DNA of 64,000 nucleotides from JBBPYC01 sp038200275. GTDB taxonomy: Bacteria > Pseudomonadota > Gammaproteobacteria > Burkholderiales > Burkholderiaceae_C. Both the position numbers and the translations under genes were made by a program. The notes beneath the pieces were generated by a model, which was not told where the DNA came from, made no database searches, and saw only the letters and a program-made list of their open reading frames with translations. The DNA lies in assembly GCA_038200275.1 (NCBI GenBank), contig JBBPYC010000021.1:47776-111775 (forward strand), read 5' to 3'. Positions 26,415 to 34,899 of the stretch are shown one piece after another (the first letter of the stretch is position 1; every line of letters begins with the position of its first letter).

Positions 26415-27434
26415 ATGCACACCAAGCCTTACCCGGCTGCGCGCCGTCGATTTCTGCTGCAAGGTGCCATGGCGATGGCTGCCGCTCCGATGCTTCCTGC
26501 CTTTGCGACAAGCTTGCGCGCTGTCTTGCAGCTATCGACCGAACCATTGCATCTGCTGTGCAGCGGCCCGGCGGGTAGCATCCCGGACATCGTGGCCCGC
26601 TTGGTCGCGGAGCAATTGACTGCGCAGCAGGCACGGCGCGTGATTGTGGACAACCGGCCCGGTGCGGCCGGCCAGATTGCTGTTGGTGCTCTCAAATCGG
26701 GGCCGCTGGATGGCTCGACGATGCTGCTCGCGCAAGGCGCTGTCGCGACGGTCAATCCATACCTCTACCCGAAACTGGGCTACGACCCGACGCTTGATCT
26801 GCAGCCGGTGTGTCCTGCAAGCGAGATGACGCTCGCGCTGGCGGTCGGCCCGGCAGTGCCGGAGGCTGTGCACGACTTACCAGCACTGCTCGACTGGATG
26901 CGACGCAATCCGAATCTCGCAAACGTGGGTTCGCCCGGCAGCGGCACCTTGCCGCACTTGCTCGAAGCCATGTTGTTCCACGCGGCGGACGTGCGTTGGC
27001 AGCACCTTGCGTATCCCGGCGGACCACCGGCCATTGTTGCCCTGATGGGCGGTCACATCGCGGCGCTCGTGCTCCCGGAAGGCTTGTTTCGCCAGCACAA
27101 GGCGTCGGGCCGCCTGCGAATCCTCGCCACCTCGGGATCGACACGCAGCGACTACTTTCCCGATGTCGCGTCGCTGGTCGAGTTTGGCCATCCTGACTTG
27201 GTCGTGCGCGAATGGTTCGCCTTCTTCATGGCGGCGCATGTGCCTTCGGCCACCATCGAAGCGATGTCGCAGGCGCTGCGCATCGCACTGTCCACGCCAG
27301 CGCTCGACACAGCGTTCGCCGAGTCCGGCATGCGTGCGGTATCCAGCGACCCGGCTCAGCTGACCGCGCGCATTGCAGCGGAACAGCGCTATTGGCAACC
27401 AGTCATCGCCGGCTTGGGGCTACGGGCTGAATGA
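26415..27434 (+). CDS. Bug-family tripartite tricarboxylate transporter receptor
   Basis: 339 residues from MHTKPYP. A Tat-like signal RRRFLLQGAMAMAAAPMLPAFA exports the protein. The mature domain shows the Bug signatures GPAGSIPDIVARLVAEQL, VIVDNRPGAAGQIAVGALKSGPLDGSTMLL and WQHLAYPGGPPAIVALMGGHI. Bug receptors bind carboxylates or other small organics in the periplasm and are greatly expanded in Burkholderiales, often without dedicated permeases. No tctA/tctB gene is nearby. The PGSGTLPHLLEAML loop differs slightly from the usual G..HL form. Its stop overlaps the next start by ATGA. Confidence 0.92.
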   Translation: MHTKPYPAARRRFLLQGAMAMAAAPMLPAFATSLRAVLQLSTEPLHLLCSGPAGSIPDIVARLVAEQLTAQQARRVIVDNRPGAAGQIAVGALKSGPLDGSTMLLAQGAVATVNPYLYPKLGYDPTLDLQPVCPASEMTLALAVGPAVPEAVHDLPALLDWMRRNPNLANVGSPGSGTLPHLLEAMLFHAADVRWQHLAYPGGPPAIVALMGGHIAALVLPEGLFRQHKASGRLRILATSGSTRSDYFPDVASLVEFGHPDLVVREWFAFFMAAHVPSATIEAMSQALRIALSTPALDTAFAESGMRAVSSDPAQLTARIAAEQRYWQPVIAGLGLRAE

Positions 27435-28306
27435 GCGGGGCATCGATGAATTCCGCGACCACGACAAACCAGGCAAGCGATACGGTTGCCGCCTGGGACC
27501 ACGCAGCCCAGGGTTGGGACCGGCACGCCCCGATCATTCACGCCTGGCTTGAGCGGGCAACAGCCGCGCTTCTGGCAGCCGCACGGATAGCGCAAGGCGA
27601 CCGGGTCCTCGACATCGCTGCGGGCGCTGGCGACCAGACTTTGAGCGTTGCCCATCGGGTCGGCCCCCACGGCCAGGTGCTGGCAACGGACATTTCGCCC
27701 GCCATTTTGTTGCTGGCGGCGCGCAACGCGCAGGCGGCTGGTCTGCGGCACGTCACCATGCGTGTCGCGGACGCCGAGTCGCTCGGCCTTGCCGGCGAAG
27801 CGTTCGACGCGGCCATATGCCGGCTCGGCTTGATGTTCTGCCCAGCGCCGTTGCGGGCGCTCCGGGAGGCACACGCCGCGCTGCGTCCGGGTGGACGCTT
27901 CAGCGCGCTGGTGTTTGCACAGGCAAAGCGCAATCCTTGTCTTGCCATCCTGATGACCACGGCGCTGAAGCATGCCGGCCGACCACAGCGAGCGCCGGAC
28001 CTGCCCGGCTCGCTGACGAGTCTGGGCCAGCCCGGCCTGCTTGCCGAGCTGTTGCAGGCTGCGGGGTTTGTTGGCATCGAAGTGACGACGATCTCTGCGC
28101 CGTTCTCACTCCCATCGAGCCGCGCGTACGTCGACTTCGTGCGCACGTCGGGCACACCAATCATGGAGATACTGGCGTCCCTATCGCCGGTCGCACAGCA
28201 GGCGGCGTGGGACGACATGGCCGAGCAGTTGCAGACCTTCGACGGGCTCATCGGCTGGGTCGGACCGAACGAGTTGTTGCTGTGTGCTGCATCTGCACCG
28301 GTTTAA
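27431..28306 (+). CDS. SAM-dependent methyltransferase, class I
   Basis: 291 residues; ATGA overlap with the Bug receptor gene indicates translational coupling. The SAM-binding motif I is VLDIAAGAGDQTL (about residues 59-71), motif II region LATDISPAILLLAARNA, and the post-motif CRLGLMFCPAPLRALREAHAALRPGG is typical of the Methyltransf_11/UbiE-like group. The substrate is unknown. Coupling of a methyltransferase to a periplasmic receptor is odd, as they act in different compartments. The ATG at 27446 (MNSATTTN) is an alternative start. Confidence 0.9.
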   Translation: MSGASMNSATTTNQASDTVAAWDHAAQGWDRHAPIIHAWLERATAALLAAARIAQGDRVLDIAAGAGDQTLSVAHRVGPHGQVLATDISPAILLLAARNAQAAGLRHVTMRVADAESLGLAGEAFDAAICRLGLMFCPAPLRALREAHAALRPGGRFSALVFAQAKRNPCLAILMTTALKHAGRPQRAPDLPGSLTSLGQPGLLAELLQAAGFVGIEVTTISAPFSLPSSRAYVDFVRTSGTPIMEILASLSPVAQQAAWDDMAEQLQTFDGLIGWVGPNELLLCAASAPV

Positions 28307-28321
28307 GTCCCCCGAGCCAGA

Positions 28322-28750
28322 CCGGGCGCGATCAACTACGGCTTCTAGTTCATTGGTAGTCCTGGCCACATCAGCGAGCTGCGGCTGGAACGCTTCAAGG
28401 ACGTGCGGATGACACACGTGCCGTATCGGGATCTCGGTCAGCTCTATGCGGTTGTTTCGACCCAGGAGGTGGACTGGACACTGGCCGGTGCAGCGAGCGG
28501 TCAGCCGATGGAAAAAGGGGAGCGTATCCGCTTTCTGGCGCTCGCCGCACCGGTGCAGGATCCGCTTTATCCGAACGTGCTGGCAACCGCAGAGATACCG
28601 AACCAGATTGCCGCCGACATCGCTGAGCGCAACCGCATGTTGGACTATGAAGTGCCCAAGCTGTCACCGCAAACCTTCACCGATCCGATCGCGCGAGAAA
28701 CCAGCGAATGGCGCGGGATCATTAAGGCAGTCGGCTTGAAGCTGGACTGA
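28322..28750 (+). pseudogene. Broken Bug-family receptor (C-terminal part)
   Basis: The frame reads GAINYGF, then a TAG at 28346-28348, then IGSPGHISELRLERFKD and MTHVPYRDLGQLYAVVSTQEVDWT, matching the Bug pattern NYGSSGxGSPGHL...HVPYRG. It continues with GERIRFLALAAP and ends in TSEWRGIIKAVGLKLD, the standard Bug C-terminus. The N-terminal half and signal peptide are absent and about 100 residues of the middle look deleted. It lies directly after the methyltransferase. Without a start or signal it cannot act as a receptor. Confidence 0.82.
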
Positions 28751-28891
28751 GCGCAGCCCCCGCGCCGATGGCCGGCCGGTCGCTTCGTGCCCGGAATGTG
28801 CTCGCACCGCACAAAGCGTCGGACAGGGTATGCAGCGAAAAACCAACCCGACGCACATTGTCCGCACCAGGCAAGGTACGAACCGATTGGC

Positions 28892-30673
28892 TCAAACGGC
28901 CAGCAGCAGTGCCGGATCGTCCGCCTCCAGCACCTGATCGGCCCAGGTCTTGAGCCTCTGCGTGTCGCAGCGCAGCACCTCCTGCTTGACCTGCAGGATG
29001 CGCGACGGATGCATCGAGAAACTGCGCAGGCCCAGACCCAGCAACAGTCGGGTCATCGCCACATCACCCGCCATCTCACCGCACACGCTGACGTCTTTGC
29101 CCTGCCGGCGGCATTCGGCAATCGTCTCTGCGATGAGCCGCAGGATTGCTGGGTGCGCCGGGTCATACAAATGCGCAACCGATTCATCGGCACGGTCGAT
29201 CGCCAGCGTGTACTGGATCAGGTCATTGGTGCCAATCGACAGGAAGTCGAAATACTTCAGAAACAGCTTCAGGGTCAGCGCGGCGGCTGGCACTTCGATC
29301 ATGGCGCCCAGCTTCAAGGGTCCATAAGGCACCGCACGTTCGTCGAGTTGCGTGCGGGCTTGCTCCAGCAGCGCCAGCGTCTGCCGAATCTCGCTTACAT
29401 GCGCCAACATCGGGATCAGCAGCTTGACTTGGCCGAACGCCGCTGCGCGCAGGATCGCACGCAACTGGGTCAAAAACATTTCCGGGTCGGCCAGGCTCCA
29501 GCGGATCGCGCGCAGACCCAGCGACGGGTTTAGGTGCGAGTCTTCCTTGGCGGTGGCGCGGCCCAGCTGCTTGTCCGCACCCACGTCGACCGTGCGCACG
29601 GTGACTGGCAGCCCGGCCATGCCATCGACCGCACGCAGATAGGCCCGAAACTGCTCGTCCTCGTCGGGCAGGCCGGCGCCGTCTTTGCGGCCCATGAACA
29701 AAAATTCGCTGCGGAACAGGCCGACACCGACCGCACCGGCCTGCAGCGCCGCAGGGGTGTCTTCCGGCAGTTCGATGTTGGCCAGCAGCTCGATCGGCTG
29801 GCCATCGAGTGTGACCGCCGGTGTATGGCGCAGCCGCGCGAGCCGACCACGCTCCAACTCGCCCTGCCGCTGCATGAAGCCGTATTCGGCCAGGATGATC
29901 GCAGACGGATCCGCGATCAGCACGCCGGTGTCGCCGTCGATGATGACCCAGTCGTCTTGCCGCACGAGCTGGCTCGCACTGCGTGCACCAACGACCGCAG
30001 GGATATCCAGGCTGCGCGCAACGATCGCGGTGTGCGAGGTCTTGCCGCCGACGTCGGTCACGAAGCCGGCGAACACGCTTTGCTTGAACTGCAGCATGTC
30101 GGCTGGTGACAGGTCGTGCGCGATCAGCACCAGCGGCACATCGATGCTGTCGTCGAGCAGCAGGTCTTGCTCACGCGCTTTCACGTTCTCACGGCGCGGC
30201 TGATGTGCCATCGGTGGCGCCACACCTTTCATGTAGCCGAGGATACGCTCGACCACCTGCTCAAGATCGGCCTTGCGCTCGCGCAGATAGTCGTCTTCCA
30301 TCTCATCGAACTGGCGGCCGATCTGCTCGAGCTGCGTGGTCAGCGCCCATTCGGCGTTGTAGAGGCGTTCGGCGATCCAGTGGCGCACGCCGTCGATCAA
30401 GTCGGCATCCTGCACCAGCATCAAATGCACTTCAAGCAGCGCAGCGAGCTCGGGCGGTGTGTCCTTCGGCGGCGATAGCGAGATCTGGTGCTGCAGCCGC
30501 TGCATCTCGTCGGCGGCCGCATCGCGCGCGGCCAGCACACGCCCGACCTCGGACTCGACCTGATCAAGCTCGATGAAGTAATGCGCGACATCGACCCGAC
30601 GCGACGCGACCAGCACCGCACGTCCGATCGCGATGCCGCGAGCGACAGGCAGGCCGTGAATGCTGAAGGTCAT
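28892..30673 (-). CDS. ptsI: Phosphoenolpyruvate-protein phosphotransferase (PTS enzyme I)
   Basis: 593 residues, slightly longer than E. coli EI (575). It autophosphorylates from PEP and passes phosphate to HPr. The phospho-His lies in VGGKTSHTAIVARSLDIPA (His214). The PEP-binding barrel shows GLFRSEFLFMGR, VRTVDVGADKQL and the C-terminal active-site Cys in SVCGEMAGD. The start is the ATG at 30673 (MTFSIHGLPVARGIAIG). It is 62 bases after the HPr stop and forms a small PTS with the two preceding genes. No sugar-specific EIIB/EIIC is present, so this is likely the regulatory PTS of Betaproteobacteria. Confidence 0.97.
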   Translation of the reverse strand: MTFSIHGLPVARGIAIGRAVLVASRRVDVAHYFIELDQVESEVGRVLAARDAAADEMQRLQHQISLSPPKDTPPELAALLEVHLMLVQDADLIDGVRHWIAERLYNAEWALTTQLEQIGRQFDEMEDDYLRERKADLEQVVERILGYMKGVAPPMAHQPRRENVKAREQDLLLDDSIDVPLVLIAHDLSPADMLQFKQSVFAGFVTDVGGKTSHTAIVARSLDIPAVVGARSASQLVRQDDWVIIDGDTGVLIADPSAIILAEYGFMQRQGELERGRLARLRHTPAVTLDGQPIELLANIELPEDTPAALQAGAVGVGLFRSEFLFMGRKDGAGLPDEDEQFRAYLRAVDGMAGLPVTVRTVDVGADKQLGRATAKEDSHLNPSLGLRAIRWSLADPEMFLTQLRAILRAAAFGQVKLLIPMLAHVSEIRQTLALLEQARTQLDERAVPYGPLKLGAMIEVPAAALTLKLFLKYFDFLSIGTNDLIQYTLAIDRADESVAHLYDPAHPAILRLIAETIAECRRQGKDVSVCGEMAGDVAMTRLLLGLGLRSFSMHPSRILQVKQEVLRCDTQRLKTWADQVLEADDPALLLAV

Positions 30674-30735
30674 GGTTCAGCCGACCGCGCGGCGGATGCG
30701 GGAGCGAACGGGCAACACGCGAGCTTGCTGCTGCC

Positions 30736-31008
30736 TCATTCTCCTTCTCCGAACTTGTCGTTGATCACCCCCAGCAGCGCGTCCATCGCGTCTTGCTCGC
30801 GCTCGCCGTGGGTCTCCACCACGACTTCGCTGCCAATGCCGGCGGCCAGCATCATCACGCCCATGATGCTTTTCGCGTTGATGCGGCGTTCGCCTTTGGC
30901 CAGCCAGACTTCGCACGGGAAGCTGCTGGCGAGCTTGCTCAGCTTGGCCGACGCACGCGCGTGCAGGCCCAGCTTATTGCTGATGGTCGCGGTGTTCTTG
31001 ATGGTCAT
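30736..31008 (-). CDS. ptsH: Phosphocarrier protein HPr
   Basis: 90 residues from MTIKNTATIS. The phospho-acceptor His16 is in KLGLHARASAKL. The regulatory serine is Ser47 in INAKSIMGVMMLAAG, the site for HPr kinase/phosphorylase. Length and motifs fit HPr exactly. Its start lies inside the last 35 bases of the EIIA gene. It transfers phosphate from EI to EIIA-Man. Confidence 0.97.
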   Translation of the reverse strand: MTIKNTATISNKLGLHARASAKLSKLASSFPCEVWLAKGERRINAKSIMGVMMLAAGIGSEVVVETHGEREQDAMDALLGVINDKFGEGE

Positions 31009-31423
31009 GGGTTCGTTTTGGCTGGTACTGCGGCGCGCTGGCCGCAACCGGCATGATGCCCTGTGTGCCGCCAGCCAGGGCCCGGTCCACCATGGCTTCG
31101 AGCGATTCGCCGCGGTAGCTCAACGCGCGCAGCAACATCGGCAGGTTGGCTCCGGCGAGCAGGCGAACGCGTTGGCCGTCGACCAGCTGCTGTGCCACAT
31201 TGCACGGCGTGGCGCCAAACAGGTCGGTCAGGATCAGCGTGCGCGTGCTGCCCGAGTTGGCCAGCGCGATGCGCGCCGCGGCCAGCGTTTCTTCCGGCGG
31301 CATGTTCGGCTGCACGTCAAGCGCAGAGACCGCCTCGCCCAGGTCCGGGAACACATGCAGCGCGCAACTGCGCAACGCATGTGCCAGCGGCGCATGTGCC
31401 ACGATCAGAATGCTGTTGTTCAT
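30974..31423 (-). CDS. PTS mannose/fructose-type EIIA
   Basis: 149 residues from MNNSILIVAHAPLAHAL; active His10 in VAHAPLAH. ILTDLFGATPCNVAQQL and LLAGANLPMLLRAL are EIIA-Man family signatures. The last 35 bases overlap the HPr start, and the tail residues from about 137 (KRTHDHQEHRDHQQ) are not part of the family, so the end of the frame may reflect loose coupling rather than selection. In Betaproteobacteria this EIIA-Man, HPr and EI trio has no cognate permease and is thought to act in regulation. Confidence 0.94.
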   Translation of the reverse strand: MNNSILIVAHAPLAHALRSCALHVFPDLGEAVSALDVQPNMPPEETLAAARIALANSGSTRTLILTDLFGATPCNVAQQLVDGQRVRLLAGANLPMLLRALSYRGESLEAMVDRALAGGTQGIMPVAASAPQYQPKRTHDHQEHRDHQQ

Positions 31424-31584
31424 CGAACCATGATTATGCGTTCCGACCTGGCAACCGACCCTGTACTGCGCTGGCCTCCGACGGCTGCAGCACTTCAACG
31501 AATGCAACCAAGCAGCTACCGAGCCGCGTCTGCCCGCCGCTCCGCTGGGGGGCAAAACCAGACGTTGGCATCCGCCTGTGGCGT

Positions 31585-32145
31585 TTAGTTGAAGCGCAGG
31601 CTGGAGAAAAACGTTTCAACGGCCACAGGATCGATCTTGCCGCCCAGCAGTGCAGCCTGGAACAGCTCGACGCCGCCGCTGCCGGCTCGTGCAAACCATG
31701 CAGCACGTTGCCTCACTGGCTGGCCGGCTGCGTCCCGGGCTTCAATCGTCGCCATGCCGGCGGCCGGCAACGCGAGCGCTCCAACCGGACTGAAGGACGC
31801 ATCGAGCTGGGATTCAACTGCGCCCAGACGCGCTGCATTCGCTGCCCGCCATTGCAACAGCGCAGCAGCGGCTTCGGTGCCCGGTGCCACTGGCAGATGG
31901 GCCAACGTGAACGTCACGCCGCCCGCAGTGCAGCCCACCACGGAAAGCGGCACCGACGCACCGCCATCCAACGAAACCGGCCGCTCGGCGCGGTCTGGTT
32001 TGCACGGCAGCAACGCAGCCAACGGGCCGGCGCGGCTGTCGAGCTGCACATTGCGCCAGTTGAAAGTCGGGCTGCAGCCGGTTGCGGCCAGCAAGGCCAG
32101 CAACAATGCAGCAAACGAAACGGGGTGGCGACCAGGAGAGCGCAT
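31585..32145 (-). CDS. Putative lipoprotein, function unknown
   Basis: 186 residues. Signal peptide MRSPGRHPVSFAALLLALLA ends in the lipobox ATGC (Cys24). The mature part starts SPTFNWRNVQLDSRAGPLAA and has a conserved-looking FNWR and LPCKPDRAERPVSL, with paired Cys residues (CKPDR, GCTAGG). Length and shape match small betaproteobacterial envelope lipoproteins of unknown role; I do not assign a family. It is followed 44 bases upstream by the DUF4197 gene on the same strand, so both may be one transcript. Confidence 0.7.
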   Translation of the reverse strand: MRSPGRHPVSFAALLLALLAATGCSPTFNWRNVQLDSRAGPLAALLPCKPDRAERPVSLDGGASVPLSVVGCTAGGVTFTLAHLPVAPGTEAAAALLQWRAANAARLGAVESQLDASFSPVGALALPAAGMATIEARDAAGQPVRQRAAWFARAGSGGVELFQAALLGGKIDPVAVETFFSSLRFN

Positions 32146-32189
32146 GTTGGCGGGGAAGCCGCTTTGGGAAATCGACGGCGCTGCCGGGA

Positions 32190-32912
32190 CTACTTGAGCC
32201 CGCCAAACACCTTGCGCAACAGGTCGCTGCCAGCGGCCAGCGGGTTTTGCCGAATCTTCTTTTCCTCCTCACCAATCATCAAATAGAGCCCGTCGAGCGC
32301 GCGGTTCGCAATGTAGTTTTCCAGCTTCGCGTCCTCCGCTTTCACCAAGCCGAAGCTCGATACCTTGCCCGCGATCTGGTTGTACTGGGCCGCAGCCCCG
32401 ACGTTCTCAGTGGCACGGGCAGCCACTGGCAGAAAGCGCGCGAAGAGCTGTGACCGTGTGGCGCGAGCGAAGTAGTCGGTTGCTGCCGTGTCGCCGCCGG
32501 TCAGCACCCCTTTCGCATCGCTCACGCTCATCGACTGGATCGTGTTGACCAGCAGATCGCGCGCCATCGGCACCGCGGCTTCGGCGGCGCGATTCATCGC
32601 AGTGACCAGCTCATCGAGCCGCTGGCCCATGCCCATCATGCGCAACGCGCCGGATGCGTCGTTCAGAAAGCCTGGCAGCGGAATGCGCACCGCCGGGTTC
32701 TGCAAAAACCCACCCGGACGGCCGAGCTGACCCACCGCGAACACCACCCCGCGTTCAAGTGCCGCCTTCAGTCCCTGGCTGGCTTCGCCGGTGGTCAGGT
32801 CGGCCAGCGGGGTAGCAGCCGCCTGCGCAACCGTCGTGGGAGCAGCCCCTAAGCCCAAGACCATACCGCCAATGACGGTGAGCGACTGGCCACTAAACTG
32901 GCGACGTTGCAT
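32190..32912 (-). CDS. DUF4197 family exported protein
   Basis: 240 residues with an N-terminal signal (LTVIGGMVLGLGAAPTTVAQA). The domain contains GLKAALERGVVFAVGQLGRPGGFLQNPAVRIPLPGFL and MNRAAEAAVPMARDLLVNTIQSM, then LDGLYLMIGEEEKKIRQNPLAAGSDLLRKVFG, the full-length pattern of DUF4197. The family is periplasmic and of unknown function. Its start lies only 21 bases from the divergent TlpA-like start. Confidence 0.9.
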   Translation of the reverse strand: MQRRQFSGQSLTVIGGMVLGLGAAPTTVAQAAATPLADLTTGEASQGLKAALERGVVFAVGQLGRPGGFLQNPAVRIPLPGFLNDASGALRMMGMGQRLDELVTAMNRAAEAAVPMARDLLVNTIQSMSVSDAKGVLTGGDTAATDYFARATRSQLFARFLPVAARATENVGAAAQYNQIAGKVSSFGLVKAEDAKLENYIANRALDGLYLMIGEEEKKIRQNPLAAGSDLLRKVFGGLK

Positions 32913-32933
32913 GGAAGTCGAGCCTTGAAAGAA

Positions 32934-33434
32934 ATGAAAAAATCATTGTATTTCGGTGTGGTTGCGTTGGTGCTGGCCGTTGGTGGCGGCGCCTGGCTGC
33001 TGAGCAACCCGACCAGCACCGCGCCAGCCTCTACTTTCGTGCTGCTCGACGGCAGCAAGCAGACCACCGAGGAGATGAAAGGCAAGGTCACGCTGGTCAA
33101 TTTCTGGGCCACCAGTTGCGTTACATGCGTGGCCGAGATGCCGCGCATCGTGGCCACCTACGACAAGTACAAAGCCCAGGGCTTCGACACACTGGCCGTT
33201 GCCATGAGTTATGACCCGCCGGCCTATGTCGTGAATTTTGCCGAGACCCGGCAGTTGCCTTTCAAGGTCGCGATCGACAACACCGGCCAGGTCGCCGACG
33301 CCTGGGGCAAGGTCGAACTCACGCCCACCACCTATCTGGTCGACAAGCAGGGGCAGATCGTCAAGCGCTATGTTGGCGAGCCCGACTTTGCCGAGCTGCA
33401 TCAGTTGATCGAGCGCTTGCTGGCGGCTGTGTGA
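32934..33434 (+). CDS. TlpA-like periplasmic thioredoxin
   Basis: 166 residues from MKKSLYFG; one membrane anchor (residues 3-24) exports a thioredoxin fold. The redox motif is FWATSCVTCVAEMP (Cys62 and Cys65, CVTC), followed by the cis-Pro loop in VELTPTTYLVDKQG. This is the AhpC/TSA-TlpA class used for cytochrome maturation or disulfide reduction in the periplasm. The two cytochrome genes just downstream (cytochrome c' and b561-type) make a haem-related role attractive, but that is an inference. Confidence 0.92.
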   Translation: MKKSLYFGVVALVLAVGGGAWLLSNPTSTAPASTFVLLDGSKQTTEEMKGKVTLVNFWATSCVTCVAEMPRIVATYDKYKAQGFDTLAVAMSYDPPAYVVNFAETRQLPFKVAIDNTGQVADAWGKVELTPTTYLVDKQGQIVKRYVGEPDFAELHQLIERLLAAV

Positions 33435-33508
33435 TCGCGTGATCGCAACCGCCGCACGTCGGCGGCGTAGTTTGAGCACTCGCTGACCACCGATCGATAC
33501 GAGCCGAT

Positions 33509-33976
33509 CTATTTGTCTCTGTAGTTGTCGTGGCAGGCTTTGCATGTCTCCGCCGCAGAGCCGAACGCAGCCTTCAGATTGCCCAGGTCGTTCGTCTTGG
33601 CTGCTGCTGTGAGCTTTTGCACAGCAGGAAACAGCTTTTCCTGGTGCTCCTTGAACTTGTCCTGCTCGCTCCAGATCGCGAGCTTCGCCTTGGTGGTGCC
33701 ACCCTTGTCGTAGCCGGGGCCGAAGCCGATCCACGGAAGGTGCGCCATCGCTTCGACCACTTCGGCGTTTTCGATCGCCAGCTTCGGGTCGTAAGGTGCC
33801 TTGCCCTGAACCATCGCGCCGATGCGTCCGAAGTGCGTGCCCATCACGAACAGCGCGCTCTGACGATACTTGACCGCGTCCTCGGGTTTCTGAAATTGCG
33901 CCAAGGCACCACTGGTAGCCAGCACGCCGCAGGCGGCCATACAAGCCACCGCGACCGCTTTTTTGATGCTCATCAT
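33509..33976 (-). CDS. Cytochrome c' (prime) family protein
   Basis: 155 residues with a Sec signal (AVACMAACGVLATSGALA). The mature protein is a four-helix bundle starting QFQKPEDAVKYRQSALFVMG, and the haem c site CKACH sits at the extreme C-terminus (Cys145, Cys148, His149), the defining feature of cytochrome c'. These periplasmic proteins bind NO and similar gases. A GGGGAA site precedes the start; a second ATG lies one codon on. It is divergent from the b561 gene and convergent with TlpA. Confidence 0.94.
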   Translation of the reverse strand: MMSIKKAVAVACMAACGVLATSGALAQFQKPEDAVKYRQSALFVMGTHFGRIGAMVQGKAPYDPKLAIENAEVVEAMAHLPWIGFGPGYDKGGTTKAKLAIWSEQDKFKEHQEKLFPAVQKLTAAAKTNDLGNLKAAFGSAAETCKACHDNYRDK

Positions 33977-34193
33977 CGAAGTCGTTCCCCTTCAATCTGA
34001 AAGAACCGGGTTGAATCGAACGGCACCGACGCGGCAATGGCGCCAGTAGCCAAAAACAGCTTACCAGCCAAATCGCGCCGACGCACCCACCAGCGCCGCG
34101 CTGTCTACAACCTGTGTCAGGGCACGCACGGGCTATGGCTGCGATCGTCTTTTTACGAACCCCGAGCCCTTTCATGCCGAGGCTTTTGTGCAC

Positions 34194-34877
34194 ATGCGAA
34201 TCGACAATGCAATCGTCACCTCTCACAAGGTTCGTGTCTGGGATCTGCCTACCCGTCTGTTTCACTGGACGCTTGTCGCGCTGATCGGGGCCCAGCTGGT
34301 GACGGCGTCGATCGGCGGCAACCTGATGGACTTGCATTTCCGCAGCGGCTATGCAATTTTCACGTTGCTGCTGTGGCGCATTGTTTGGGGCTTCGTGGGC
34401 GGGCGCTGGTCGCGCTTCGCCTCGTTCGTTTATGCGCCCAGCGCGGTGCTCGCCTATCTGCGCGGCAAGGCGCCATCTGCGCATTCGGTCGGCCACTCGC
34501 CGCTGGGCGCGGGCTCGGTGTTCGCGCTGCTGGCCTTGTTGTGCGCACAGGTCGCCAGCGGCCTCTTCAGCGACGATGACATCGCCTACAGCGGGCCGCT
34601 TGCACGTCTCGTGTCGAACGATTGGGTCAGCGACGCAACCAACTGGCACACAGCTTGGGGCAAGTACATCCTGCTGGCGCTGATCGCGCTTCACATCGCA
34701 GCGATTGCCTATTACCGCTGGCGCAAGAAGCAGCATCTGACGGAGCCGATGATCGTAGGCGACAAACAGCTTGTGCAGGCTGCGCTGCCCTCACGCGATG
34801 ATGCGGCCTCGCGACTGGCAGCGCTGGTTGTGTTGCTTGTCTGCGCCGGCTTGGTGTTGTGGGTCGTCAACCGCTGA
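34194..34877 (+). CDS. Cytochrome b561-type (di-haem) membrane protein
   Basis: 227 residues from ATG 34194 (a GTG two codons up is in frame). Four membrane helices: VWDLPTRLFHWTLVALIGAQ, then YAIFTLLLWRIVWGFVGG, GSVFALLALLCAQVASGLF and WHTAWGKYILLALIALHIAA, with a fifth hydrophobic tail near the C-terminus. His residues at RLFHW, LHFRSGY, NWHTAW and LHIAAI are the likely haem b ligands. Proteins of this type pass electrons between quinol and periplasmic cytochromes and often sit next to cytochrome c' genes, as here. Confidence 0.92.
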   Translation: MRIDNAIVTSHKVRVWDLPTRLFHWTLVALIGAQLVTASIGGNLMDLHFRSGYAIFTLLLWRIVWGFVGGRWSRFASFVYAPSAVLAYLRGKAPSAHSVGHSPLGAGSVFALLALLCAQVASGLFSDDDIAYSGPLARLVSNDWVSDATNWHTAWGKYILLALIALHIAAIAYYRWRKKQHLTEPMIVGDKQLVQAALPSRDDAASRLAALVVLLVCAGLVLWVVNR

Positions 34878-34899
34878 AGATGGAAGTTCTCAAGGCTGG

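Noticed and set aside
32943..34736. 597-residue minus-strand open frame
   Set aside because: Antisense to the TlpA-like and cytochrome b genes and overlapping the cytochrome c' gene in another frame; no family match.
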